From positions 1 to 13,329 of the forward strand of contig CAMYNC010000099.1 in NCBI GenBank assembly GCA_947259685.1: DNA of 13,329 bases, read 5' to 3'. This DNA comes from an uncultured Desulfuromonadales bacterium (GTDB lineage: Bacteria; Desulfobacterota; Desulfuromonadia; Desulfuromonadales; Geopsychrobacteraceae). Below, piece after piece: positions 1 through 7,133 of this stretch. The translations under genes and the position numbers were made by a program. The notes under the pieces were generated by a model, which made no database searches, was not told the origin of the DNA, and was given only the letters and a program-made list of their open reading frames with translations. Numbering within the stretch: position 1 is the stretch's first letter; every line of letters begins with the position of its first letter.

Positions 1-404
1 CTAAATACCTGGAGCTTTCGACTTCACTGAGGCTTTTTTCAACAGTAGTCCTCACTGCGCATTGGACATGTCATCAAACAAAGTTTTGTCAATGACCGAA
101 AACCATTGGACACTTATTTGTATTTGATGGCATGCTATGGAGTAAAATAATTATTGAGGAAAAAAAGTAAAAGTTAGTTTTATTCATTGTCACTTTCACC
201 ACAACACCAATATTTTTTTAATTAAATAATTCAAGTATGTATATATATCGTTTTTGAACCAGCCTGTCAGACCTCAGTTCAACTTCGAAAAATACATTTT
301 AACATTCAAATATGTTTATTTCTAAAATAAGTAGTGTAAATCTGTCTGTGAGCATATTTTATCCAGAGTAAGCTCTGCAACTGCTCATACTAAGGGGACA
401 TGTT

Positions 405-497
405 ATGGCTCATTGGAAAAATTGTTTCTCACCACAGAATTTTTGTCCAGCGTCACTTGATGGCTCATTGGAGAAGTATTTTCTTGCCACAAACTTT
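405..497. repeat. Imperfect direct repeat, two units 55 bases apart
   Basis: The unit starting at 405 and the unit starting at 460 both begin with the identical 12-mer atggctcattgg. They stay alignable for about 38 bases, with 8 mismatches by my hand alignment. The repeat lies in the gene-free AT-rich section. There is no third copy, so it is not a CRISPR array. Confidence 0.6.
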
Positions 498-750
498 GGG
501 TTGCTTTTGGGCAGGGTGGGAAAAAGTGTTCAAGGAGGGGGAACAAGGCCGTGTCATTTATATGTAAAAAAACTAATTTAGGTATATAATATTGTGGGAC
601 AATAATCAATGATCTGGGCTAGTTATTTTCATCAGTCATTACTCCGGATTAGCTAGTGAATATTTCCCCAATTTCACACACCCTTGTGTGTACATAGAAA
701 GTATATTGATACCCCCATAGTAACTACAAGTACATCCAGTAATTTGCACA

Positions 751-768
751 TAGACAGTCTAGACAGTC
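751..768. repeat. Short tandem duplication of a 9-mer
   Basis: The 9-mer tagacagtc occurs twice in immediate succession. It is short and sits in the gene-free region, and it carries no recognisable function. Confidence 0.5.
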
Positions 769-1023
769 TAATAGAAATCCTAGTGTAAACCATCCTAAGC
801 CTAACTTTGCCAGGTTTATGTTGTATAAGTTATAACCACCAGGCCTTGTTTTCTTCCTTCAACTACACCTGAGACAAGTCCATGGAATTGTTCTGTGTGG
901 CATGCACCTCCTGTGGAATAGCTTCTGACATACTCGCAACCGGTCTGAAACATATTTCAATATTTTAGGCCTTTAACATTCAATATATAAACTAGATGCC
1001 CCTGTCAGCTACGCTTGACATCA

Positions 1024-1112
1024 CGATTTTTGCCGTATAATTGTCGTAATAAAATTTATACATAGAACCCTACCGCCTCTATTTCATTACAACAATTTTA
1101 CGACAAAAATTG
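1024..1112. repeat. Foldback (MITE-like) element, short-loop copy
   Basis: The arm at 1024-1055 is the reverse complement of 1081-1112 at 27 of 32 positions, so the segment can fold into a long hairpin with a loop of about 25 bases. The left arm contains gtcgtaataaaat (1043-1055), which recurs exactly at 1221-1233. The loop contains catagaaccctaccgcct (1061-1078), which recurs with two mismatches at 1315-1332. Two related palindromic elements without coding capacity within 350 bases is typical of non-autonomous foldback or MITE families. I cannot name the family, and no flanking target-site duplication is obvious. Confidence 0.65.
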
Positions 1113-1202
1113 GAATGATTCGCAGCTCAAGTCTATCACTGCATGGCTAGGCCACCTTAGAGACATGTGCGCCAATATTTAAGCAGAACTACCAACTATT
1201 CC

Positions 1203-1370
1203 TATTTTTGTCATGCAGGTGTCGTAATAAAATGAAGCTGGTAGGTTTGCTATGCTGATATTTCACTGAACAATATTTTCCGATGTTGGGAAACACTTTG
1301 CAGTGAAATATTTGCATAGAAACTTACCGCCTACTGCCCTAATTTATTAGGACAATTTTATCGACAGCTG
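1203..1370. repeat. Foldback (MITE-like) element, long copy with inner palindrome
   Basis: The outer arms share the gtcgtaataaaat core (1221-1233) with the element at 1024-1112 and meet a degenerate complement at 1341-1353. Inside, 1245-1268 pairs with 1301-1323: cagtgaaatat at 1301-1311 is the exact reverse complement of 1258-1268, and the pairing continues outward with a few mismatches and one indel. The loop is about 32 bases. The upstream copy looks like a version of this one that has lost most of the middle (5 bases versus about 80 between the shared blocks). No reading frame lies inside. The element ends about 100 bases before the point where pilN homology begins. Confidence 0.65.
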
Positions 1371-1403
1371 TGACATTGCCATGCCCGACTGGGCATCACA
1401 GCT
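1366..1403. repeat. Hairpin next to the pilN junction
   Basis: The octamer agctgtga (1366-1373) is complementary to tcacagct (1396-1403). Inside it, atgccc (1381-1386) pairs with gggcat (1391-1396) around a gact loop, leaving a small bulge on the left arm. There is no T-tract, so it is not a terminator. The ATG of the apparent reading frame at 1381 lies inside this stem, which is a further reason to doubt that start codon. Confidence 0.5.
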
Positions 1404-1704
1404 AGTATGCCGAGCGCAGGGTGCGTGGCCCCAAGGGTCAGCAGATCAGTGGGGGTCAGTGGGCGTTACCTCATTATCTTTGCCAAACAAACTCTGGCTA
1501 ACCAAATTTTCAGAAGATTCCGGGAACATAGCGATTGATGGGGTAGGGGTTAATCAGACGGTTGTCGCAGAGTTTATGCGAAACCTTGGTAATTCTCCTT
1601 ATTATGAAAATGTCGAGCTTGCAGTTACAGAACAAACAAAACTTGGCGACGTTAAAGTGCAGAAGTTTTCTTTGAGCTGTCGGGCAGAGAAACCAAAGAG
1701 ATAG
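1381..1704 (+). CDS. pilN: PilN, C-terminal fragment (5' part replaced by unrelated DNA)
   Basis: PilN is a bitopic inner-membrane protein that pairs with PilO and binds PilM in the type IV pilus alignment complex. Only its C-terminal periplasmic part is present. From about residue 31 (base 1471) the sequence reads like the end of PilN: SLPNKLWLTKF, then IDGVGVNQTVVAEFMRNLG, then SPYYENVELAVTEQ, then a final strand ending KVQKFSLSC. The first 30 residues (rich in W, G, Q and S) fit no PilN: the cytoplasmic PilM-binding tail, the membrane helix and the coiled coil are all absent. The ATG at 1381 lies in a hairpin without a convincing ribosome binding site. A normal PilN is about 180-200 residues, so more than half is missing. 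The position directly before pilO supports the identity. I read it as a pilN cut by a sequence junction and not as a short functional protein. Confidence 0.75.
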   Translation: MPDWASQLVCRAQGAWPQGSADQWGSVGVTSLSLPNKLWLTKFSEDSGNIAIDGVGVNQTVVAEFMRNLGNSPYYENVELAVTEQTKLGDVKVQKFSLSCRAEKPKR

Positions 1705-1724
1705 CGATTCGGGGTTCATTGATT

Positions 1725-2330
1725 ATGGATACAAGGGTCGAAAAATTATTAAATCTGCCTGCCTACCAGAGGGTCTTGATCCTGTTGCTAGTGCTGGGAG
1801 CGCTCATTGCCGGCTTTTACTTTCTGGTTTATCAAGGCCAACTTGAAGAGCATGAAAGATCAAAAAGCCGCCACAGTCAAGCACAGCAAAAATTAGCGGA
1901 AAGTGAAAAGATCGCCAAGAACCTTCCTATCTATGAAGCAGAGTACGCAAAGTTGCAGGAAGAGTTAAAAAGTGCTTTGGGCGAACTTCCGGATAAAAAA
2001 GAAATTCCCAACCTGCTGACGAATATCGCAGATTTGGCTAAATCACAGGGTCTTGATGTTTTACGGTTTAAGCCGCAAGCTGAGGGCTTAAGAGAGTTTT
2101 ATGCCGAGGTTCCCGTCGAGCTGAAATTAACCGGCTCGTTCCATGATGTGGCACTGTTTTTTGATGCTGTCGGCAAAATGAAACGGATCGTGAATATTCA
2201 AAACCTTAAAATCGGTGGTGCTAAGGAAGCGCAAGGAAGCACCAATCTGGCGGTTGATTGCCGTGCGCTGACTTTCCGTTTTGTTGAGGCACCAGTTGAA
2301 CAGCCAAAGAAAGGTGGAAAACGTAAATGA
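1725..2330 (+). CDS. pilO: Type IV pilus inner-membrane protein PilO
   Basis: PilO forms a heterodimer with PilN and, with PilP, links the cytoplasmic PilM ring to the PilQ secretin. The protein is about 201 residues from the ATG at 1725. A TTG six bases upstream (1719) is possible, but gggg at 1711-1714 is better spaced for the ATG, and a start of the form MDxRVEKLLNLP is what I expect for this family. It has a short charged cytoplasmic N-terminus, one membrane helix (about residues 15-37), a polar coiled-coil stretch (about 40-85), then a periplasmic ferredoxin-like domain with the VPVELKLTGSFHDVALFFDA motif typical of PilO. The tail is lysine-rich. The stop overlaps the start of pilP (ATGA), suggesting coupled translation. 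Confidence 0.93.
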   Translation: MDTRVEKLLNLPAYQRVLILLLVLGALIAGFYFLVYQGQLEEHERSKSRHSQAQQKLAESEKIAKNLPIYEAEYAKLQEELKSALGELPDKKEIPNLLTNIADLAKSQGLDVLRFKPQAEGLREFYAEVPVELKLTGSFHDVALFFDAVGKMKRIVNIQNLKIGGAKEAQGSTNLAVDCRALTFRFVEAPVEQPKKGGKRK

Positions 2331-2803
2331 TGAAGACGCTCTGCCTGATTCGGCCTCAAGTGATATTAATGCCATTGGTATTTATTCTGCTTTCTGCTTT
2401 TGTGCCAGGACAAACACTTGCACAGCAGGATTTGTCAGGAACAGAATTTACCTATAGCCCTAGTGGTAAACGCGATCCATTTCAATCTTTGCTAAACAGC
2501 GAGCGTGAGACCAGGAAAAAAGCCCCTACGGCAAGGCTGACGCCAATCCAGAAATTTGAACTCGGCCAGTTCCGGTTGCAGGCTGTTCTGATCGGCAAAG
2601 GGAAGCCAAAAGCGATGCTCAGTGCTCCTGATGGAAAAACTTACATCGTTTCTCCGGGGATAAAAATCGGTAAACGGTCAGGCGTCATCACTGACATTAC
2701 CCAGTCGGGGATTCATGTCGAAGAAATAGACTATGACAATATCACTGGCAAAGAAAAAAAAGAAAATGAGTTGATTCGCATGCCAGAGCAAAAAGCATTT
2801 TGA
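2327..2803 (+). CDS. pilP: Type IV pilus assembly protein PilP
   Basis: PilP is the periplasmic link between PilN/PilO and the N-terminal domains of PilQ. The protein has 158 residues. A hydrophobic signal segment (about residues 12-30) is followed by a likely signal peptidase I site after TLA (residue 32), then the family hallmark YSPSGKRDPFQSLL (43-56). A disordered linker leads to the compact beta domain (about 73-135) containing ELGQFRLQAVLIGKG and the IVSPGIKIGKRSGVI strand pair. There is no cysteine at the predicted cleavage site (the only cysteine is residue 6), so it does not look like a lipoprotein, unlike the well-studied PilP of Pseudomonas and Neisseria. The first two codons are both ATG (2327 and 2330), so the exact start is uncertain by one codon. 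The start overlaps the pilO stop. Confidence 0.92.
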   Translation: MMKTLCLIRPQVILMPLVFILLSAFVPGQTLAQQDLSGTEFTYSPSGKRDPFQSLLNSERETRKKAPTARLTPIQKFELGQFRLQAVLIGKGKPKAMLSAPDGKTYIVSPGIKIGKRSGVITDITQSGIHVEEIDYDNITGKEKKENELIRMPEQKAF

Positions 2804-2829
2804 TCGGTTTTTTTTCACGAATTGAGTTT

Positions 2830-2834
2830 AGGGG
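2830..2834 (+). promoter_or_regulatory. Ribosome binding site that fixes the pilQ start at 2842
   Basis: The motif agggg lies 7 bases before the ATG at 2842. The upstream in-frame TTG at 2800 overlaps the pilP stop but would add 14 residues (MIGFFSRIEFRGFY) in front of a complete signal peptide, so 2842 is the better start. Confidence 0.7.
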
Positions 2835-2841
2835 ATTTTAT

Positions 2842-5013
2842 ATGAGAACGCATTGCATGCTGCTCTGTTTATTGTTGCTCATTTTACCATTGTCTTTTTC
2901 GCCAGTTACTGCAGCAGACAATCCAAACGAGACCCTTGCGGGGGGGAATAGCCCTCACGCCAGCGGCTCGTTATCACAGGTTCTGGTTGCTAACCAGCGC
3001 GTTCAGCTCTCTGGGAGTCAGGGGGTTGACAATGTAAAATATTTTATTCTCGATTCACCTAAGCGCCTGGTTGTTGATCTGTATGGTGTCAAACCGGGTT
3101 CCCATGATAGCACTTTTTCTCTTGAATCCGGCTTCAGGGTCCTCCGCGTCGGCCCTTACCAAGATAAAACCCGTTTTGTTTTTGATGTCGCTGGGGCTAC
3201 TTTCCCAACCTTTAATATTGATATTGAAGACCATCAGGTCGTCGTCACCTGGCAACCACCAAGCTCCATGACCAAACAGGCCAGCGCTGAAGCAAAGACT
3301 GAAGGTGTCAGCCGGGTCACCGCAATCGATTTTTCATCTGAAGCTGGTCGTTCTCAATTTTTGATTTCCACTGATGGTCCGGTGACCGCCACCAAATCAG
3401 AAGCCTCCAATAATACAGTCCGCTTTACTCTCAGGGAAACGACAATTCCAAGAGCACTGCGCAGGGTCTTTGATACTCTGGCTTTTCCAAGCGCTATTTA
3501 TTCGGTTACGCCTTACTTGGTGAATGTATCGAATAAACCTCAGGTCCGATTTTCGGTCATCCTTAAGGGCGATGTCAAATATGAATTGAAAAAGGTCGCA
3601 GCTGGGTATCTGTTTACAGTTGAGGATGGCAGTTTTGCAGTGCCGGAACCTCGAGATCCTGAAATGCTGCCGATTGCTATCGCTGGGGGGCGTGAATCTA
3701 TGCCCTTGGCCCGGGCTGATGCAAAGGTCGCCGCTCCGACCGTTCCTCCCAGCTTTCAGGGCTCTCAAGGTAGCGTTATCCAACTGCCTGGATCGGGAAG
3801 TGCCCACTTCACAGGCGAAAAAATAACTTTAATTTTTGATAGCGCCGATGTGCGTAATGTTTTGCAACTGATCGCAGAAGTGAGTGAATTAAATATCATT
3901 GCCACTGATGAGGTCAAAGGAACCATTACTTTAAGACTAATTGATGTCCCTTGGGACCAGGCTCTGGACCTGGTATTGGAAATCACCGGGCTTGGGATGC
4001 TGCAAGAAGGGAATGTTGTTAAGGTTTTGCCGAAAGATACCATCAGAAGTATGAAAGAGGCCGAGCTGACGGCTGTTCGCTCTCGGGAAAAATTAGAGCC
4101 GCTGTTAACTGAGGTTGTTACCGTAAGTTATGCGGACCTAGGTAGCGTTTCTGGCCCAACTAAGGATATTCTAAGCGAGCGTGGCAGTATCACCGAAGAT
4201 AGTCGCAATAAGTTGCTGATTATAACGGATGTTCCTGCCCGTATTAAAAAAGCCAGGGAACTGATTGAAATTCTTGATACTCCTGAGCGGCAGGTCATGA
4301 TTGAGGCACGTATTGTCGAAGTGGGTTCTAACTATAGTCGTGACTTGGGTGTCAACTGGGGAATCGACTACGATGACCCTGGGAAAAAACTAAACAGCGC
4401 GGCGATCGGACTTGGAGGTAATTTCTTGGTCGGTCTACCAGGGGGAGGTGGAAGTGCTGCGACTGAGGCTGGTTTGGCCGCTGGAGCGACCTATGGCCGC
4501 ATCGGTGTTGATACAACGGTTATCGATTTGAGGATTTCCGCACTTGAAGTTGATGGCCATGCCAAGGTCATCTCGACACCAAAGGTTACAACCTTAAATG
4601 GCGAAGAAGCGGTTATAAGCCAGGGGACATCAATTCCTTACCAAACCTCAGGTGCCGATGGTCCTAAGACGGAATTTGTCGATGCTGAACTTAAGTTGCA
4701 AGTCGTTCCGGTAATTAATCCTGATAATACTATTATTTTAGACATCCTTGCGACCAATGATTCGCCTTCCTTGACCGATGGCGCAACTGCCCCGAGTATT
4801 GATACCAAAAAAGCTGAAACAAAGGTTCTGGTCCGTGATGGAGAGACCACCGTCATTGGTGGCATATTTGTTGAAAATGTCGCCGATACCAGTGCCGGGA
4901 CTCCCTGGCTGAAAAATTTGCCGGTTCTCGGCAAGCTGTTTGGATCAAGCAGAGAGGCTACCTCCAAGTCTGAACTTCTCATCTTTATCACCCCGAGAAT
5001 CTTGGAAAACTAA
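2842..5013 (+). CDS. pilQ: Type IV pilus secretin PilQ
   Basis: PilQ forms the gated outer-membrane ring through which the pilus passes. From the ATG at 2842 it has 723 residues, beginning with a signal peptide (MRTHCM, a leucine-rich core, then SPVTAA near residue 24). Domains in order: an AMIN domain (about 43-138, with YFILDSPKRLVVDLYGV), a second AMIN-like domain (about 156-262), a Ser/Pro/Gly linker, a secretin and TonB N-terminal short domain (about 323-396, containing LIFDSADVRNVLQLIAEVS), an N1/KH-like secretin_N domain (about 423-486), and the secretin beta domain (about 570-723) with VISTPKVTTLNGEEAVISQG, a glycine-rich gate region before it and the C-terminal WLKNLPVLGKLF motif. 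AMIN domains bind peptidoglycan in this family. The protein looks complete, with no frameshift. A strong terminator follows, marking the end of the pil operon. Confidence 0.96.
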   Translation: MRTHCMLLCLLLLILPLSFSPVTAADNPNETLAGGNSPHASGSLSQVLVANQRVQLSGSQGVDNVKYFILDSPKRLVVDLYGVKPGSHDSTFSLESGFRVLRVGPYQDKTRFVFDVAGATFPTFNIDIEDHQVVVTWQPPSSMTKQASAEAKTEGVSRVTAIDFSSEAGRSQFLISTDGPVTATKSEASNNTVRFTLRETTIPRALRRVFDTLAFPSAIYSVTPYLVNVSNKPQVRFSVILKGDVKYELKKVAAGYLFTVEDGSFAVPEPRDPEMLPIAIAGGRESMPLARADAKVAAPTVPPSFQGSQGSVIQLPGSGSAHFTGEKITLIFDSADVRNVLQLIAEVSELNIIATDEVKGTITLRLIDVPWDQALDLVLEITGLGMLQEGNVVKVLPKDTIRSMKEAELTAVRSREKLEPLLTEVVTVSYADLGSVSGPTKDILSERGSITEDSRNKLLIITDVPARIKKARELIEILDTPERQVMIEARIVEVGSNYSRDLGVNWGIDYDDPGKKLNSAAIGLGGNFLVGLPGGGGSAATEAGLAAGATYGRIGVDTTVIDLRISALEVDGHAKVISTPKVTTLNGEEAVISQGTSIPYQTSGADGPKTEFVDAELKLQVVPVINPDNTIILDILATNDSPSLTDGATAPSIDTKKAETKVLVRDGETTVIGGIFVENVADTSAGTPWLKNLPVLGKLFGSSREATSKSELLIFITPRILEN

Positions 5014-5031
5014 ACATTTTTAGTCCATGCG

Positions 5032-5059
5032 AAAGGGCAGGGTGACCTGCCCTTTTTTT
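5032..5059 (+). terminator. Rho-independent terminator after pilQ
   Basis: A perfect 10-base stem, aaagggcagg pairing with cctgcccttt around a gtga loop, runs into a T-tract. It lies 18 bases after the pilQ stop and 37 bases before the aroB start, so it should end most pil transcripts before aroB. Confidence 0.92.
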
Positions 5060-5095
5060 ATTGAATAGCCTCAAAAAGTAATCAAAGAAGACCTT

Positions 5096-6178
5096 ATGCA
5101 GGATAAGCTAACAATCAATCTCGGAGAGCGTAGCTACCCCATAGTGTTTGGGGCGAATAATTTATCCGATCTCGGTCCGCAGCTGAGTAGCATCGATTTT
5201 CCAAAGCAAATAGCCGTTATCTCTAACGAGAAAGTTTCGCGTCTCTACGGAGATCTTGTTCATAATACTCTCACTGCTGCCGGCTTTTCGGTTTTAAACG
5301 TCAATTTGCCGGATGGGGAAGAATTTAAAACCCTGCAGACTCTTGAACAGATATATGACGCGCTGATTGCTGCGCATTTCGATCGAGGTTCCGGTTTAGT
5401 CGCCTTGGGTGGCGGGGTTATCGGCGATATGGTCGGCTTTGCTGCCGCAACTTTTCTACGTGGGGTGCCCTTTGTTCAGGTGCCGACGACGCTTCTGGCA
5501 CAGGTCGACAGCTCGGTTGGTGGCAAGACTGCGGTAAATCATCCTTTAGGTAAAAACCTGATAGGGGCATTTTATCAGCCTAAACTGGTTTTTATAGATG
5601 TCTCAACACTGAAAACTCTTGATTCACGCGAAGTTTCCGCTGGGTTGGCGGAGGTTGTTAAGTATGGTGTTATCCGTGATGAAGCCTTTTTTGCCTGGTT
5701 AGAAAAAAACATCAACTCTTTGATCGGATTGGATGAGGCGAAGCTTATTAGCGCAGTAAAGAGATCTTGCGAAATCAAAGCGGATATTGTAGAAGTTGAC
5801 GAGAAGGAAGGCTCAATTCGGGCTATTCTTAACTATGGCCATACCTTTGGGCACGCCATCGAAGCCCTGGCTGGTTATGGTGAATGGAAGCACGGCGAAG
5901 CTGTCGCTGTGGGTATGGTCGTAGCGAGCAAAATTGCCCAGCAACAAGGTTTGTGTGGTTCAGCAGATGTCGCACGGATTGTAACTCTGCTTAGCAATAT
6001 AGGGCTCCCCGTAACTCCGCCAGGCTTCGCTTTGGAAGACTATATTGCGGCAATGCAGCGTGATAAAAAGGTGAATCAAGGCACTCTAACACTGGTTTTG
6101 AACCAGGGCATCGGTCAGGTTGTTCTGCAAAAAGTTCCCGATATAAAGTCTGTCTTTTCCTCAACTTTGACTACTTGA
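5096..6178 (+). CDS. aroB: 3-dehydroquinate synthase AroB
   Basis: AroB converts DAHP to 3-dehydroquinate, the second step of the shikimate pathway, using NAD+ and a divalent metal in the cytoplasm. The protein has 360 residues, a normal length. The NAD-binding glycine motif GGGVIGDMVGFAAATFLRG spans 105-123, followed by the conserved VPTTLLAQVDSSVGGKTAVN (129-148). Expected metal ligands are Glu186 (in GLAEVVKYG), His249 (in NYGHTFGHA) and His266 (in KHGEAVAVGM), so all key residues are present. The gene follows the pilQ terminator; aroK, often found between pilQ and aroB in related genomes, is not here. I see no convincing promoter in the 36 bases after the terminator, so it may depend on read-through or a promoter inside pilQ. 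The next gene begins 10 bases after the stop. Confidence 0.97.
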   Translation: MQDKLTINLGERSYPIVFGANNLSDLGPQLSSIDFPKQIAVISNEKVSRLYGDLVHNTLTAAGFSVLNVNLPDGEEFKTLQTLEQIYDALIAAHFDRGSGLVALGGGVIGDMVGFAAATFLRGVPFVQVPTTLLAQVDSSVGGKTAVNHPLGKNLIGAFYQPKLVFIDVSTLKTLDSREVSAGLAEVVKYGVIRDEAFFAWLEKNINSLIGLDEAKLISAVKRSCEIKADIVEVDEKEGSIRAILNYGHTFGHAIEALAGYGEWKHGEAVAVGMVVASKIAQQQGLCGSADVARIVTLLSNIGLPVTPPGFALEDYIAAMQRDKKVNQGTLTLVLNQGIGQVVLQKVPDIKSVFSSTLTT

Positions 6179-6188
6179 GAGGTTCCGC

Positions 6189-7133
6189 ATGGCAGGATCT
6201 AATCAGCAAAGCTCACTTCTTGGGAAAATTGCCGCCTATACTGAAATTCTTGACAAAGATCCGCAATCGACGATCTTCGTATCCTTAAGCGAAGCCTATC
6301 GCAAAATGGGGATGCTCGACGATGCGAGAACCGTCGCCGAATCTGGGCTAGAGCACCATACTGATTTTACTCCAGCGCATATTGTTCTGGCACGTATCTT
6401 TTGTCAGCAGGGCGATCATCAAGCCTCGGCGAATCATTTCGAGCGAGCATTGGAATTAGATTCTGCCAGTCTGTCTGCACTCGTCGGCTATGCGCGGTTA
6501 AAAATCCTTACAGGTGATGAAGATGCTGCCCGTCCATTACTCCTGGAAGCCCGCAAGCAAAGCCCTGCCGACCCAGTGATCAATAAGTTACTTTTGTCTT
6601 TGCCGGAACCTCAGCCGGTTGAAGTCATCCCGCAGGTCGAAATTGTTGTCGAACCAGAACCGGAGGAGGTAGAGAGCGAAGAATCCAGTTCTCAGTCGAC
6701 ACTTGTCTCTGCGACTCTTGCTGAACTGTACCTAGGTCAGGGATTAGAAGCTCAAGCCTTGGAGATGTTTCGACAGCTTTCTGAACAATCGCCAAATAAC
6801 CTTGAATTGCGGCGAAAAATCCGTGATCTGGAAGACAAATTGACCGGGTCTGAAGTTGAAGCTACTGAAACCGACGCAATTTCTCAGCCAGTTGAAAACC
6901 CCGACCTCATTCCCGAGCCAGCGATCTCAATTCAGGGTTCTCCTGCAGGTGACAAACGAGAGTCTGAGGCTGTTGCTACAAGTACAGATGTTCATTCAGC
7001 GCTAACTACCGACGGAGATGATTCTACTGCCCCGATTGATTCAGCTGAGCCAGTACCATCGATCAATCTGGCCAAGATTGATCGCTTGAATCAATGGCTG
7101 GAATCTGTCCAGCAAAGGAGGAGGGATGTTTAA
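6189..7133 (+). CDS. Tetratricopeptide-repeat protein with long acidic low-complexity linkers
   Basis: I do not know a named function. The 314-residue protein has no signal peptide or membrane helix, so it is probably cytoplasmic. Three TPR units are visible at about residues 27-59 (with SLSEAYRKMGMLDDA), 61-93 (with FERALELD) and 95-127. An acidic Pro/Glu/Ser linker follows (about 138-168), then a fourth TPR-like unit (about 174-206, LAELYLGQGLEAQALEMF), a second disordered segment (about 220-290), and a short conserved-looking helix at the C-terminus (KIDRLNQWLESVQQRRRDV). TPRs are scaffolds for protein contacts. The ribosome site gagagg overlaps the aroB stop. Its 3' end overlaps the downstream Roadblock gene by 8 bases, so the two are probably made together. 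I infer a scaffold or partner of that Roadblock protein, with the terminal helix as a candidate docking peptide. Confidence 0.85.
   Translation: MAGSNQQSSLLGKIAAYTEILDKDPQSTIFVSLSEAYRKMGMLDDARTVAESGLEHHTDFTPAHIVLARIFCQQGDHQASANHFERALELDSASLSALVGYARLKILTGDEDAARPLLLEARKQSPADPVINKLLLSLPEPQPVEVIPQVEIVVEPEPEEVESEESSSQSTLVSATLAELYLGQGLEAQALEMFRQLSEQSPNNLELRRKIRDLEDKLTGSEVEATETDAISQPVENPDLIPEPAISIQGSPAGDKRESEAVATSTDVHSALTTDGDDSTAPIDSAEPVPSINLAKIDRLNQWLESVQQRRRDV

Larger units (their letters stand above)
1..1470. other. AT-rich, gene-free region of eukaryote-like character
   Basis: No stretch here looks like a real gene: reading frames are short, lack ribosome binding sites and resemble no family I know. 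The sequence is visibly AT-rich with many homopolymer runs. I counted 22 CpG dinucleotides in 1-1380, about half of what base composition would predict. It contains two related foldback elements (1024-1112, 1203-1370), an imperfect 55-base-period repeat (405-497) and a short tandem duplication (751-768). The bacterial genes after it are tightly packed and of balanced composition, so the contrast is sharp. It then runs directly into the middle of pilN. I infer DNA from another source, probably eukaryotic and perhaps an animal host or co-sampled organism, joined by assembly error or, less likely, by a true insertion. Confidence 0.6.

Noticed and set aside
405..497. Repeat pair considered as a CRISPR array
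   Set aside because: Only two diverged units, no constant repeat length with spacers, and no cas genes nearby.
403..609. Minus-strand open frame of 68 codons in the AT-rich region
   Set aside because: No ribosome binding site and no recognisable motif, and it crosses the imperfect direct repeat. Frames of this length are expected by chance.
1..1380. The AT-rich region considered as a new bacterial RNA or defence element
   Set aside because: Its composition, CpG depletion and foldback repeats fit eukaryotic intergenic DNA better, and there are no accompanying genes. I prefer the contamination or chimera explanation.
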